From contig VXAZ01000388.1 in NCBI GenBank assembly GCA_013399875.1, forward strand, positions 310,001 to 374,000: DNA of 64,000 nt, read 5' to 3'. Made by a program: the position numbers and the translations under genes. This document shows, in pieces, positions 48,306-60,000 of this stretch; the first letter of the stretch is position 1, and each line of letters begins with the position of its first letter. The notes below the pieces were generated by a model. That model had not been told where the DNA came from. It saw only the letters and a list, made by a program, of their open reading frames with translations, and made no database searches. This DNA is from Gymnorhina tibicen (Eukaryota; Chordata; Aves; Passeriformes; Artamidae).

Positions 48306-51300
48306 GGATGACTTCTTCTCTGTGCCATCTCAGAACCTCAAACCACACCTGTGCTCTTTCCAAAACAATGGGGAACAGCCTGGGACTTTCCAGGGACCAA
48401 ACTGTAATGATTTTTCAGTCTGTAAATAAATAAGGCAGTAAAAACCACACACCACAATATGTTGTGAAGCTATTCCAGGAGATGCAATCATTAGCTCACA
48501 AGATCTTTATTGTCTCTTTTTCAGAGTCACTTAGGAAATTAAAACTTTTCAGGTAAAAGCCTGGGGAGGTTTAAATTAAACAAAAAGTGTTACTCATTAC
48601 TGGACAAGACATCCACACTGAGTGTCAAAACTATGACATTAATTTGATCACTTTAAATTGCTGATTCATTCACAGGGAAGTCCGCCCAAAGCGTCGGGTG
48701 TCTCAGACAGTTTAAAAAATCAATTCTTAGAACAACCAAAAGACTTAAGCAAACACTTGCTGAAGTAATGGCACATTCTGAGTGTGCAGCTGGAGACATC
48801 CTGAGGAACGGGACCTGGACGTGCTGAGCACCTGCTGCCTGGAAAATGCTAAAAACTGGAGGCACCCAAACACCTTCAGTATGTTTAAAGATCCTAAATC
48901 TTAAGTTTAGCATTACGTCTTGACCTGAAGGCCAGATCTCATGTACAATATGAGCTCCTGTGGAGAAAAGTGTTTAAAAACATAACCAGAGACATTATAG
49001 CCATTACCAATATAATGGCTTTGGCTTGTGTTGGTTTAATGAGTCCTTTTTCCTCTTCCTCTCCCTCCCCATGCTGTGCAGAAATATCTTGAACTGCTAT
49101 GAGGATTAAAGCTTTATCCACCAAGATATCCTCTTCAGGCCTAATGCATCTCATCCAGAGCCCAAGCAATCCTGCAGTTTTAAGCTGGTAGTTTATGCTT
49201 ATTGCTAGAATTTATGGAATGACCAGACTAATATCTTTTCTCTCTTTAATCAATAAAAATTGTCTTCTGGACAATCTTGAAGTTTAATCACATCAGCACG
49301 GGACATTTGTCACTGTAAAAATTCACTCACGTTTCTATCACTCAAGTTGCTTTGGTCAATCTAAGCTACAAGAGGTTTCTTTTTTTCCCTGATTCACTGG
49401 CACAGCCACAGGAACGACTGAAAGGTTTGGTGAGTGTGTGACTTTACAGGAGAAAGTTTTGAGACGAGCACAGTTTCAGCTGTGTACACGAGTTTCAGCA
49501 CAAGTACAGGTGGGAACCCCTTTTAAAGGATGTTACCTATTGCTTCTTTCAATAAAGCTCTGTTCGGGAATTCCAAATCTCTAACACTTTTAACAGGAAA
49601 AGATTAGGAAACTACTTACAAAAACATTTGTGGAACTGCAAAAAAAGGATGGAAATATATTTTTAAAACTGGAATAATCAGCCAAGATCTGCTAACAGCC
49701 TGTGGGCATTGGGAAAAACGCCTTTCTTGTGGTGTTGGAAATCAGTAGTTGCCACATTCTGTAGAATGAGAGACAACAGGAGCAGATTTTCAGACATCTC
49801 AGGCAAACTGGAAAAAAAATGCAACTACTTTACCCAGCCAACACTACTGATGTTTAAGGAGGTACCCACACCACAGACAGGAGCTCTCTGCTCCCCTCTT
49901 CAGCCAGAGGCTGTGCTGGACTTTAAGGAGTTAATGTTCTCTTCCTCATCCCTTTTTTTCCCTCTTCCTCTCTCCATGACTGGCTCCAGCGCTGGCTTTC
50001 ATCTGAAGGGCACAGAGCTCGGTGAGGTTCACATGATACCACTGACAGCAGCACGATAAGCCTATTTCTGACAGTGTGGCAAATTACTATTATGAAATCC
50101 CAGCACATTTGATTGCAGAGTGACTTTCAGAGGGGATCACACTCAGCAAGGTTACGAAGGGCTCAGTGTTTACTGCAGTAATGCTGACTTACTGGAAAAG
50201 AATATCAAGAGCTCTTTAAATAAAAATGTTGGGAGATTCCCAATTCAGAAAACATTTGGCTGAGTATATCCAACCAGGCATTATGTTTCTCTAAAATGAA
50301 AGGGGAAAATGATCAGCAGGAATTCTTAGGTTAGTTTTTTTTTCCCTTTTTGATGGATGACTCAGTGAAATGTGTTTGCTAGAGCAGTTCACTCAAAAGG
50401 GATCATGAATTTGAGGCTGTCCTTCCCCTCCAGCATCTCTCCCTTCAGGAGGTTCCAGGTGCTCTGACTCTCCCGGGCTGCCTCCCTATTCCAGCCAAAG
50501 GTCAGGATCTCTGTACAGTGCCCAGGTTAAAAGGACAACAAGATTCAAACAAAAAATCAAGACAAAAGCAGAAGTGGGAGGAGAAATAAACAGCCTCTGG
50601 GCTCAGAAAGTGTGGAATTTTCCAGTAAAAGAAACATATCTGCAAAACACAAAATAGCACTGACCCACCTGCTGAATTATCATCAGCACCCAAGGGAGTG
50701 TTACAACATGGAGATAAACTGTCCCTGCCCCAAATATCTTCCTTTTAAACTTACTTGTGGGGTGACTCAAGCAGCAAAATCAAGAAGAGCAGGCATAAAG
50801 ATCCCCAGTTTACACTAGGAATCTTATCACACCTGTGGGCAGCAAGGTATTTTCACAGTGAAATTAGTCCTTATTCCGTTATCTACTAAATAAATATGAT
50901 TATTACTTTGTTTTTCTAGACTTTGATAATAAAATTATTGTTTATGATAACACAGGTAGAGCTCTAATTGGTTTTCTTGCTTTTATTAATTATAATACCA
51001 ACAGCTGCCTTTGCTCAGGCAAACACTGTTGCCCTGGCAGGTAAAATTAGCTATGTGGCAAATTCAGATTTCTCTCTTTCTCTTCCTCCCTTCTTCCTCC
51101 TTAATTGAGGAACAACTTCAAGACTGGTTGAAAAACATTTGCTTGCTGTAAGTGTGGGTACAAAATCCAAAAGCCCCTGAAGTTTAGGCAGAAGCCCTTT
51201 GGTTTGTATGAGGTTTTTGAACAGCAAAGAAGTAAAAAAGCCCCCAAACACCTGCACATTTCCTCATTAGCACATTTTTAAGTTAGGGCAGAACACATCA

Positions 51301-51470
51301 ATCAGTAGATCAATATAAAAAAGATTCCCTTTCCTAATTATCTCAATTTTCTTGGCCAAGTAGAGCATTCACATGATCTTTATTTTGGGATACACACACA
51401 ATACAATCTCATCTGCTGGGTGGAACGTGACTGTTCCAGTCTCCTTTGGGTACTTTTCCCAGATGAATTA
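48306..51470. other. Intergenic, no gene recognised
   Basis: No exon-like block or repeat family was recognised. A short T-rich run lies near 50335. Confidence 0.5.
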
Positions 51471-51520
51471 GGGAACTGATCCCTTAGTTTATTAAGTGGA
51501 GACTTGCAGGTTTTTCTGTA
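51471..51520 (+). repeat. Diverged direct repeat, copy 1 of pair C/D
   Basis: GGGAACTGATCCCTTAGTTT, then ATTAAGTGGAGACTTGCAGG, TTTTTCTGTA. About 45 of 50 positions match 52170-52219. The flanks are unrelated. Confidence 0.75.
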
Positions 51521-52169
51521 TTCTGCCTCCCCTGGGATATGAATATATTTGGGTGATGATGAAAACAGCTGCCACAAGTAGGTGGCCAGAGCCTGTCACA
51601 GTTTAAGCTGCCTGACCAAATGTCTGGGGGTGGATGTGGAGCATCCACAGCTGTCTTTCCATAAAGGCTACCTTTTCAAGGCTTGTGCTCCTGGAATTGG
51701 TTTCCCAGGTGGCACAAGTGTTCAAATAACCTCCGCAAACACAGATTTTGCACTTTGCTGTAAGGCCCAAAGGCGATTGTCTCTGAAATCAAACTCCCGA
51801 TGGCAAAAGCTTTGGTGTAAGTGAATTTACAGTTACTGCCTTTCCCTCTCCGTGAAAGGGGAAGAAATGACAAATTTGGGATTTTTTTGCATCTCTAGCA
51901 GACTTGGATAAATGAGACTTTTACTTCACCGGGGTGAGGGTGTCACCTGTGAGCTTTGGAGGGAGAGGTACTGATGCTGAAATGGGAAATGCTGCTCTGC
52001 TGGGTGGGAGCTGGCAGGGTGAGCACTGTTCCTATTTACAGCGCCCAAACATGAGGCTGTGGGAGCTGTGAGCCAGCCTGGGGCACAGAAACCCTCTAAT
52101 TGCAGCTGCCCAGCCTGTGGCCCATGCTGCAAAACCGACCAAAAGGGTTGAGCTCTGTGCTCTGTAGCA

Positions 52170-52219
52170 GGGAATTGACCCCTTGGTTTAGTAAGTGGAG
52201 ACTTGCAGGTTTTCTTGTA
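52170..52219 (+). repeat. Diverged direct repeat, copy 2 of pair C/D
   Basis: GGGAATTGACCCCTTGGTTT, then AGTAAGTGGAGACTTGCAGG. Same orientation as copy 1, 700 bases downstream. It could be a dispersed element or a local duplication. Confidence 0.75.
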
Positions 52220-52441
52220 GAAAACTCCTTAAAAATCACTGTGTTCCTAATGCTGAGCTCGTACCAGTGACCTGTCTGTAGAGCCACCCGTGTCCCCCTT
52301 GCTGCCAGCACATATTTAAACACGCTTGGTATCTTTTGGTAAAACATCTCATGATTATTTACAGAAAGGAGGAGAAGAGGGCACAGGGAGCATCCAGCTT
52401 TCAACCAGGGGCCTCTTCCTCTGAAACCAAAGGAAAAATAC

Positions 52442-52540
52442 TGGGTGGTGCTAGGCAGAGATCTGCCATCATAATCACTGCTGACAGGTCTTGGTCTCGA
52501 GGTTGGGATGGGAGAATTGGGCAGAGTGGGATTTAATCTA
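52442..52540 (+). repeat. Diverged direct repeat, copy 1 of pair A/B
   Basis: TGGGTGGTGCTAGGCAGAGA, TCTGCCATCATAATC, a looser middle, then TTGGGCAGAGTGGGATTTAA, TCTA. It pairs with 54358-54456 over about 99 bases in the same orientation. Confidence 0.75.
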
Positions 52541-54357
52541 CATAGGAAAAGTGGGGCGATAGGGGAGGCTGCTCCCCAAAACTTTGAAGCACAAGTGAAG
52601 AAGTGAATACAAGAAAAGAGGGACTTCTTGGGAATCATTGTGGTCTAAAAATAGAATTATTTTTATCCGCAAGAGTTCCAGTTCTAAGAACTCTGTGGGA
52701 ACAGCCTGACCATAAGTCTTTCACAGCCAGTTGAAAGATTTCCACTGTTTTCAATTTACTTTGGACCATATTGTATGTAATTCACCTAATGATATAGAAT
52801 TCCTAATTTTCCCCTGGAAATATAGTCCAGGTCCCTGCTGTGTTATACATATTATGATGCCATTTCCAGCAGAGTATAAAGACAATGACAAATGCTAGTT
52901 TCAGAGGAAATCTTTGCTCAGGTATTTCAGCTTAGTCATGCCCTCGCTGATCCTAGAGTAATTCTGCATGTCAATATTTATCTTATACAGGCCATCTGCT
53001 GTACTTCTGACACAGGCATTCCAAAGGATATGGGAAAATAAAGAAATAATTTCTGCAGAATTCTAAAAAAAGACAATAATTATCAACAGTGGGTCTCCTT
53101 AAAATAGGCCTGGAAGTTTGCTATGACTCAGTGTGTTTTAAGGAAAGAAAAATGTTATTTTAATAATGAAGGCAGCAAATTCTACCCTTTAGATTCCACA
53201 GCAGTAATCTCTGTAAAACCCATGATTTAAAAGCTGTTATTTCTCGCCATCTGAAGCTAAATACACTTTTTTATTCTAACAAATCTGAATAAAATTAGAG
53301 CACTCTGCATAAATTCTCCCTGTCTCTGCGCCTGCTGTCTTAGCTCGAGGCAGAAGCAGATGCCTGTGATTTCTAAGACTGTCAAACCAGCACCATAAGC
53401 CAAAGTTACGTTCACCTTAAAAAACCATGAAATTTATTCCATCTTGGTAGCAAGCTGGTCCATTATTTCAGGGTTTTGGTGCCAGCATTCTGCTTTTTAA
53501 AGGCCATCTAAAACCTCACAGGCATTTTTGACATTTTCCTATTAACAGGGTTGATATTTGGGGGATTGAGAGTGCATTGTGTTCAAATTTAAACTTTTAA
53601 CACCTTAGATCTGTCACTGGTTCACTGGAAGATGCTATTTTGATTTTCCTCATTATCAGTTCTTAAAAAAAAATAAGGAAAAAATAATACATTGCTCATT
53701 TAATATTAATCGGAACATATTTTTCCCTGTAGCAGTTTGCTGATGATGAATTTCAATGCCACAGAGGTGGCATTGCAAATAGTGCCTATAAATAGAAAAC
53801 AAGCATTTTCCATGAAATGCGCAGCCAGAGCAAAGGCTCATTAATCAGGGAACAGGTACAGCCCAAGAGCCCAGCCTGACTCTGCTCATGGAAACACAGG
53901 ATGACAGAGCTGTCTGAATGATCAACCACAGCACTTGCTCTGTGCACAGGGAGAAAGTTTAGTCAAGTGTTTAAAATATGGAGATAAGAGTGAAACTGCC
54001 TGTGTTGTTTCTCCTGCTGACTGGCTGCGGGCGCATCCCCTCCCTGTTATTTAATCACTGACAAAGGGCCACCTTCCACGTGAAAACTGCAGGCAGCAGT
54101 TTTAGCCAAAACAGTAGAAAAACTACATCATGGAGGGTGAAAGGTGAAAGTGGTCAGTGTGTAAATCACAGGGATTTGTGTGACAAATTAAACAGTTCAT
54201 GTTAAAGCCTGGCAGGTCATTTTGGGCTGGCTGCACCCATGGGTTGTCTTCCATGTATCCTGTAATGAGGGCATTGAGTATAGCCAGAAAAAAATGATTC
54301 ATGGAGGGGAGCGAGTCCTCCTGCTCCCTTGTCTGTCAGCCACGGACCAGCGAACAT
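52541..54357. other. Intergenic, no gene recognised
   Basis: AT-rich non-coding sequence. The 180-codon minus-strand open frame at 52096-52638 overlaps copy A and shows no domain, signal or splice context. Confidence 0.5.
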
Positions 54358-54456
54358 TGGGTGGTGCTACACAGAGATCTGTCACCAAAATCTAATCAAG
54401 ACAGCCCTTGGTTTCCAGGCTGAGACTGGCTACTTGGGCAGGGTGTGATTTAATCT
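54358..54456 (+). repeat. Diverged direct repeat, copy 2 of pair A/B
   Basis: TGGGTGGTGCTACACAGAGA, TCTGTCACCAAAATC, middle, then TTGGGCAGGGTGTGATTTAA, TCT. The length is unchanged relative to copy 1 and most mismatches are substitutions. Confidence 0.75.
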
Positions 54457-56404
54457 GTAAAGAAAGGGCTGCTTTCGTGCTGGTTGCATAAAATCAAACC
54501 CAGTTTACTTTCGACCCTGCTTTGACCTGATTTCTACTCTTAATAGAAATAAGAGTGGTAACAATGACACCTTTCACCCCCAGGGATTTCAAAACATTGG
54601 AAAAGCTGCAACCTCTGAGCAGAGATGTGGCAGGGTTTGAAGGAACATTAAGAAATTCCTTCTCCTTAAGAGGGGCACTCATTTCCCTGACATCAGAGGG
54701 GGCTCTGGCCCACTGGGACCTTTGCAGAGCCTAAGCTGAGCCTCGGTGCCCAGCCACGGTCAGGTGGGCACCGGGCATGGGCCAGGGGCAGCTCCCCATC
54801 AGCACTGTCAGAGTCCAGGGATCAGGAGCACTAAACCAGATCCAATTCTGCCACCTGCTGCTCCCCTCCATGCCTACAGTGCCCGTATGGTCACTGGACC
54901 CAGCCCTCGTCTGCTCTAATCTGGCTGGGATTTTACTGAGGTTGTGTTATCGGTGGGGTTGTTGTATTTAAGCCTAAAAAAACACCCAAGAGGCTCAGTT
55001 AAGTGCTTTGCTTTCAATATTTATATTAACAGCAGGAATGCAGACTGTCCCTGCAGCACATTGTGATAAAAGTGATGAAGAACGTCCACGCCTGCCTTAC
55101 AACAACAAACCCTGGGACTGTGCTAAGTACATATTTTAGAGGAAAATTACTAATAATACAAAGGAGAGAGACTGAGCTGTTCAGTGAGAGAGAGCACTGA
55201 CATAATTAAAGGTTATGACTGCCATAACTAAAGGTGCTTTCAAAGCTCCTTTAAAATTCCCTTCTGAGGGAACAGAAGAAAAATGCAGGTTCGCCTGTAC
55301 AAACCAGTGGGGGTTCCCGGCATCCCTCTAGATATCTCCAAGTGAGAAGTTTAAATTAGGAAGTTGACTCCGTGGGCAGTTATCAGCAACCAGCATGTGC
55401 AAAGCCATGGCTTCTGTATCACTGTAGGAACTCAAAATTGCTTTATTTTTAACTCTGAATATCCAAGATTTTCTCCTTATGTGCTGCTAGACTGAGGCTC
55501 TCAAGCAGCCTGTCCCTAAAGGCTCTTCTCCATGAGCACTTTCGTGTTGGATGGGAGTGTTCCCCACCTTGAGGTGAGCTGGGAGGACAAGGCTCTCACC
55601 TTCCACGGCAGCAGAAATTGCAAGTGCTGATATCAAGGATGTTCCGGTTGCCACAGGAGACTGGAGTTGTTTGGGACTTAAGGGAGACTGTGGCTCATTC
55701 CTCCATGAACCCTTTACTTCCTCTCAGGCCAACCCCTGCCAAGGACAAGGGCTCCCATCAGGCCAATGATAACTTTATATATAGTGCTAACTAAATTTAG
55801 TGTTAAATCTGCTGTGAATATTTACAGCTTGTAATATTTACCTGACAGGCGTCCAGACCCTCCTGTCCAAATACACAGTTCCTTAAATTAGACACAAAAT
55901 GTGTCATGAGACAGCAGCCTAAATTACATATTTACAGCACTGGAGCAGGTAAGTACATATTTACACAGCCAGTCCTGAGTTCTTATTTTAAAGAAGTGGT
56001 CTGGCTTGTTCAAGGTGTTTTTTAAAATGCTGATAGAATATTGAAGAGCTGGGTGATTTGGGAGCTCTCTGGGCCAGGGGCTCTCCGTGTGTTTATAGCA
56101 AGTTCTGCTCAACGAGCCCAGCTTCCACCTGAAAACCAGGAGCAACATTTCTGGGATCTATTTCTTGGATTCAGTCCTCAGGGGTTCTTGCAATTGAAAG
56201 AATTAAGATTATGTGACAATAAAGAGCAACTCCCTCTAAAATTACTGTGCCCAGAGATTTTTCCCTTCTTAACAAACCTTATTGCTCCCAAACAACTACT
56301 TTTGTATTTATGTAACAATTTCGTTATGGGTCATCCTTGAAGAGAACTTGGGTCCTTCTCTACCCAGAGCCAATGTCCCCATCACTGCAACTACAAAATT
56401 ATGT
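54457..56404. other. Intergenic, no gene recognised
   Basis: Ordinary non-coding sequence between the direct repeats and the LTR. Confidence 0.5.
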
Positions 56405-56409
56405 CCATT

Positions 56410-57076
56410 TTTGGTGGTTTAGGCCAAATCCAGGGAAACCTCCAAAGGGAACGTCTCCCCAAAGGAAGGCAGGCCACAACCACCCCTCCCGCCAACCAGG
56501 TTCGGGAATAAACAAATTTTCCTTGGAGGAAAGCGAAGGAGAAAATAAAAACTATTTATTTAACAAACACACAGGAAAATAATAATATTAATGCAAAATA
56601 ATAAAATCTCTCGCTCTGGAGAGAAAACCTGAAAGATTTTAGAGTCCTTCTGTGGGTGTGGTCTCTCTCGTCCTCCTCGGAGCTGGGTTGGCGTGGGGGC
56701 CCCCCCTCTCCAGGCCGGTGGAAGGTCCCCCGGTGGGGTTCTGATGTTCTGGTGTTCTGAACAAGTCCAGAAGAGAAGAAGGGAAAAAAAACCCGAAGTC
56801 CCAAGAGGAAAAAAACACTCAACTCTCAGTCCCTCTCCAAAAAAACAGAGCCGAAAAAGCTGACCGAAAAAAAACCAGAAAAAAAAGTGCTTCCTCTGCC
56901 CGCCGCAGAAGAAGCTAATCTCTGTGTTCTTGAAGCACAAACTGTTTTGAAAAGTTCGCTCAGTTTTTTTTTTCTCTGTCTCTTGCATCCAGTTTTAAAG
57001 GCATAGAAAGGCTCAGGAATCATGTTTGGGCATAGAGCAGTGGTAGGGGATACAACAGCACAGTCACCCCAAGACA
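56410..57076 (-). mobile_element. Solo LTR of an endogenous retrovirus
   Basis: Read on the minus strand it begins TGTCTTGGGGTGACTGTGC. It has a TTTAAAA promoter-like box about 80 bases in, long T-rich and GC-rich middle sections, an AATAAA signal followed by a T-rich stretch, and ends with CCTAAACCACCAAA. A 5-bp direct repeat, CCATT, flanks it at 56405-56409 and 57077-57081, as expected of retroviral integration. The end expected to read CA has decayed, so the right edge in the LTR sense is approximate. No internal retroviral coding sequence lies beside it, so it is a solo LTR left by recombination. I associate this LTR type with passerine genomes, from memory only. The 80-140-codon frames over it are chance. 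Confidence 0.8.
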
Positions 57077-57081
57077 CCATT

Positions 57082-60000
57082 ATACCCTGTCAGGGCAGTT
57101 TTTCTCTGCACCAACAAGCTTAAGAGTTACATCACAGTTACACATAAAAAAATGTAATTCCATTCTGCAGCACTTCTTCAGTATTCCAAACTTATTCCTT
57201 TGTGAAATCAATTTCCCTCAAACAGCCTTTTGAACTTGTCTAAGTTTTAAATCATAAGAAAGCAATAAAAAAGGAAAGAACTGAGGGAATGTCTTCATCA
57301 GAGTCTGCTCATAGCACAAACCAGGTTCAGGATATCCTGGTACAATTTTGTTGCTTTCTGCTGCTCTTGGAGGTAAGTGGCTCCTTTGAAATATGACCGT
57401 GAAGTATAAATTAGTAAGACGTTTCTGCAAGGATGTGTCATATTTGGGGAGGTTTATACAGTCTTTGTTCAGGTGAGTAAGCAGGGCCTTACTCTGGTTA
57501 ATGGTTACCTTGGTCTTGCTGGGATCAGTGGACGTGGTCCTCTGTGCCCCTGTCCAGAGCTGGGGGATGCAGCTCTTGCTTCAGGTGTTTGCTCTTTGAT
57601 GAAATCCCTCACGGAGCTGCAGTTCCTGCTGATGGGTGATGGCATTCCTACAAGGAAAGCCACATTGTCTAGAATAGAAAGACCAAATATGAATTCTTCT
57701 GAAAAGCTATTAAATTAAGTTTTCCCCTGAAGTGTTTCAACCCCACATGGCAGTGGGATTGTCATCGCAGGGGTGTGGCAAGCGAAATCTGCTTGGCCTT
57801 ATGGGGGAAACTAAAGAGTATCAATGGCATGGTTTTAAGACAGTGCCTTTGAAGAGCTGATCAGCTCAGTGCAACAAACAGTACAAAAATTTCAAAAAGG
57901 CTAATTACTAATGACAATTTGATGTTTTGTCACCAATATGAAAAATAAATATTTAAATACACAAGCTTTGTGAGGAATGTGTGCCTCGTGTAAGTGCCAT
58001 CAGAGAAAGCTTTTTCATATTCCTGTGGAAGAAGGATGAGTCTGGATCCCAGACCCACAGGCATCAGTGCAGTGGGATGTGCAGGTTTGGAGGACAGGAC
58101 TTGGCAGCCTTTGTGTCCCATCAGGCAGTGCTCAAACTCAGACCAGTGAGGCTGTTTTACCAGTTAACTGACTTGGAGAGCTCTTTTTAAGCACCTTCCA
58201 AGGAATATTTGTAACTCTGGAAGAGGTCTCCTGACCATGGGAACAACCTCTTGTCAAGAGCCCGTTTCTCTTCTCCCCAGAACGCTGCCATTTAGTCCCT
58301 GTGACCACCCTCACTCCACAGGGCATTCACAGGTCCCAACTACTGCAGCCCTTGCCAGCCACAGTCAGTGTTCCTGACAGAGCCCCAGCCCCTACTGAGG
58401 AGCTCAGTCTAAAGAATCTGTTGTCTTGTTTACACAGCTCATCCGGGCTGACACTCGTCTCCTTCAAGGCAAGAAATATGCCGGCTTTTGAGAGTTGTGC
58501 ATCAATTCCAGCCACCACGCTGCCTCTTTAATGTCACAGACATTCAGACACAAGGCTGATTTCCTGCAATCAAGACAGTCTGGAATATTTTCATAATAGA
58601 GAGTTGTATCCAAACAACTATTTGCCCCACGAAAATTTGTAGAGCCAGGTACACTCTTTCTTTTGAGACACGAGTAACCACAAGGCCCTGAGACTGAAAA
58701 AAATTTCTCAAAACAAGCTTGGATAAATCTGACACATCCTCAAAATGTCACCCTTTGCATATTATAATGATTCTCAGGAGCTGTGCTTGTTGTACGTTAA
58801 CAAATTAATTACAACTTCAGAGTGGGCCAGAATAAACAGGACCATTTACTTGTCTTAGAGAAACATATTTACGTTCCAAACTTGATCCATATTTCAGAGG
58901 TTTCCAAGTTCAAGAGATTTTATCACCAGGTCTATGTGTCAAGTTGTCTCATTTCTTTATAAGGTTATGCTATTTTCTTCATTAATATCTTATCTTCCTG
59001 AAAAATGAACATATTACAATATAGCCCAGAAATTCTGCTGTACACTTTCATGACTTGGCTGAATTTTTTATTTACTAATAAATGGATTTCTGAGTTATTG
59101 CAGACTTGCAATGATGAAATTTCAGATTTTCTTACCTCTTTTCTGTGGCAGCTGTGAACATCTTAATTCTTTCAGATTTATGTGTTCTTGAAGCACAGGC
59201 AAAATAACCTCTGTTTCAGTGGGTTTATCGCGAATAAAAGTCCATGTAATTTCTGAAGATTAGAGTGAGCTGGGAAATGTTGTGTTAGACACAACAAGGC
59301 TATTTATTATTTAGGGAACCTCTAGCACAGCATTATTGTCAGTGGTTAAGCAGCACTGTTTCCCTCAGCAAGAATTAGTGTCTCTAAGCTATGGGTGTAG
59401 GAATCTTTCAGTTTTATCTTCCAGTCCTACCTCAGCTGACTTCTGCCAAATGCAGTGCAGAACCTGGGAACAATCATGTCTGTGCTTACCTCTGCCTATG
59501 GGCACAAACCAGACGTGCAGGCCCAGAACCTGGGATTGTGATCCATTCACAATGGTCAGAAAGGAAATATAAATGAGATATCCTTGGTGTAGCTGTGTGT
59601 TTGCAGCATTGCTATCAGCTGTGGCTCAGGGGGCTTGGGGGGTTTTGTCTGGAATAATTTAGGTCAGCTACATTTTGTAGGGAAAAAGAGAAGGGGAAAA
59701 CCTTAATTATCAGAGCTATTCTGTCTGAAATTTTGTCGTGTGGAATATTTGAGATAAAGACACATTCAGGTTTTGTTACAGGCTGATTGGTGTTTGGTTC
59801 CACCACCTCTGAGCTCAGGCCTGGACTCATTCTGGCAGGAGTTCAGCTGGAGCTGGGCTCACCACAAAGCTGGCTGGGCACATGTGAGGAAGGTCTAAAT
59901 TTCAAGGTGAAAACAGCTGATCAGTTAAACAGATCAAAGGAGATATTTTGCTGCTGGGTATCACCAATCCCAACTGACCTGTCTGGTGGAGCTGTGCACC

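Noticed and set aside
52096..52638. 180-codon minus-strand open frame
   Set aside because: No domain, signal peptide or splice context. It overlaps the dispersed repeats C/D and A/B, and its composition looks random.
56556..57080. Open frames of 84-142 codons on the minus strand
   Set aside because: They fall inside the solo LTR and match no retroviral protein; LTR sequence is non-coding here.
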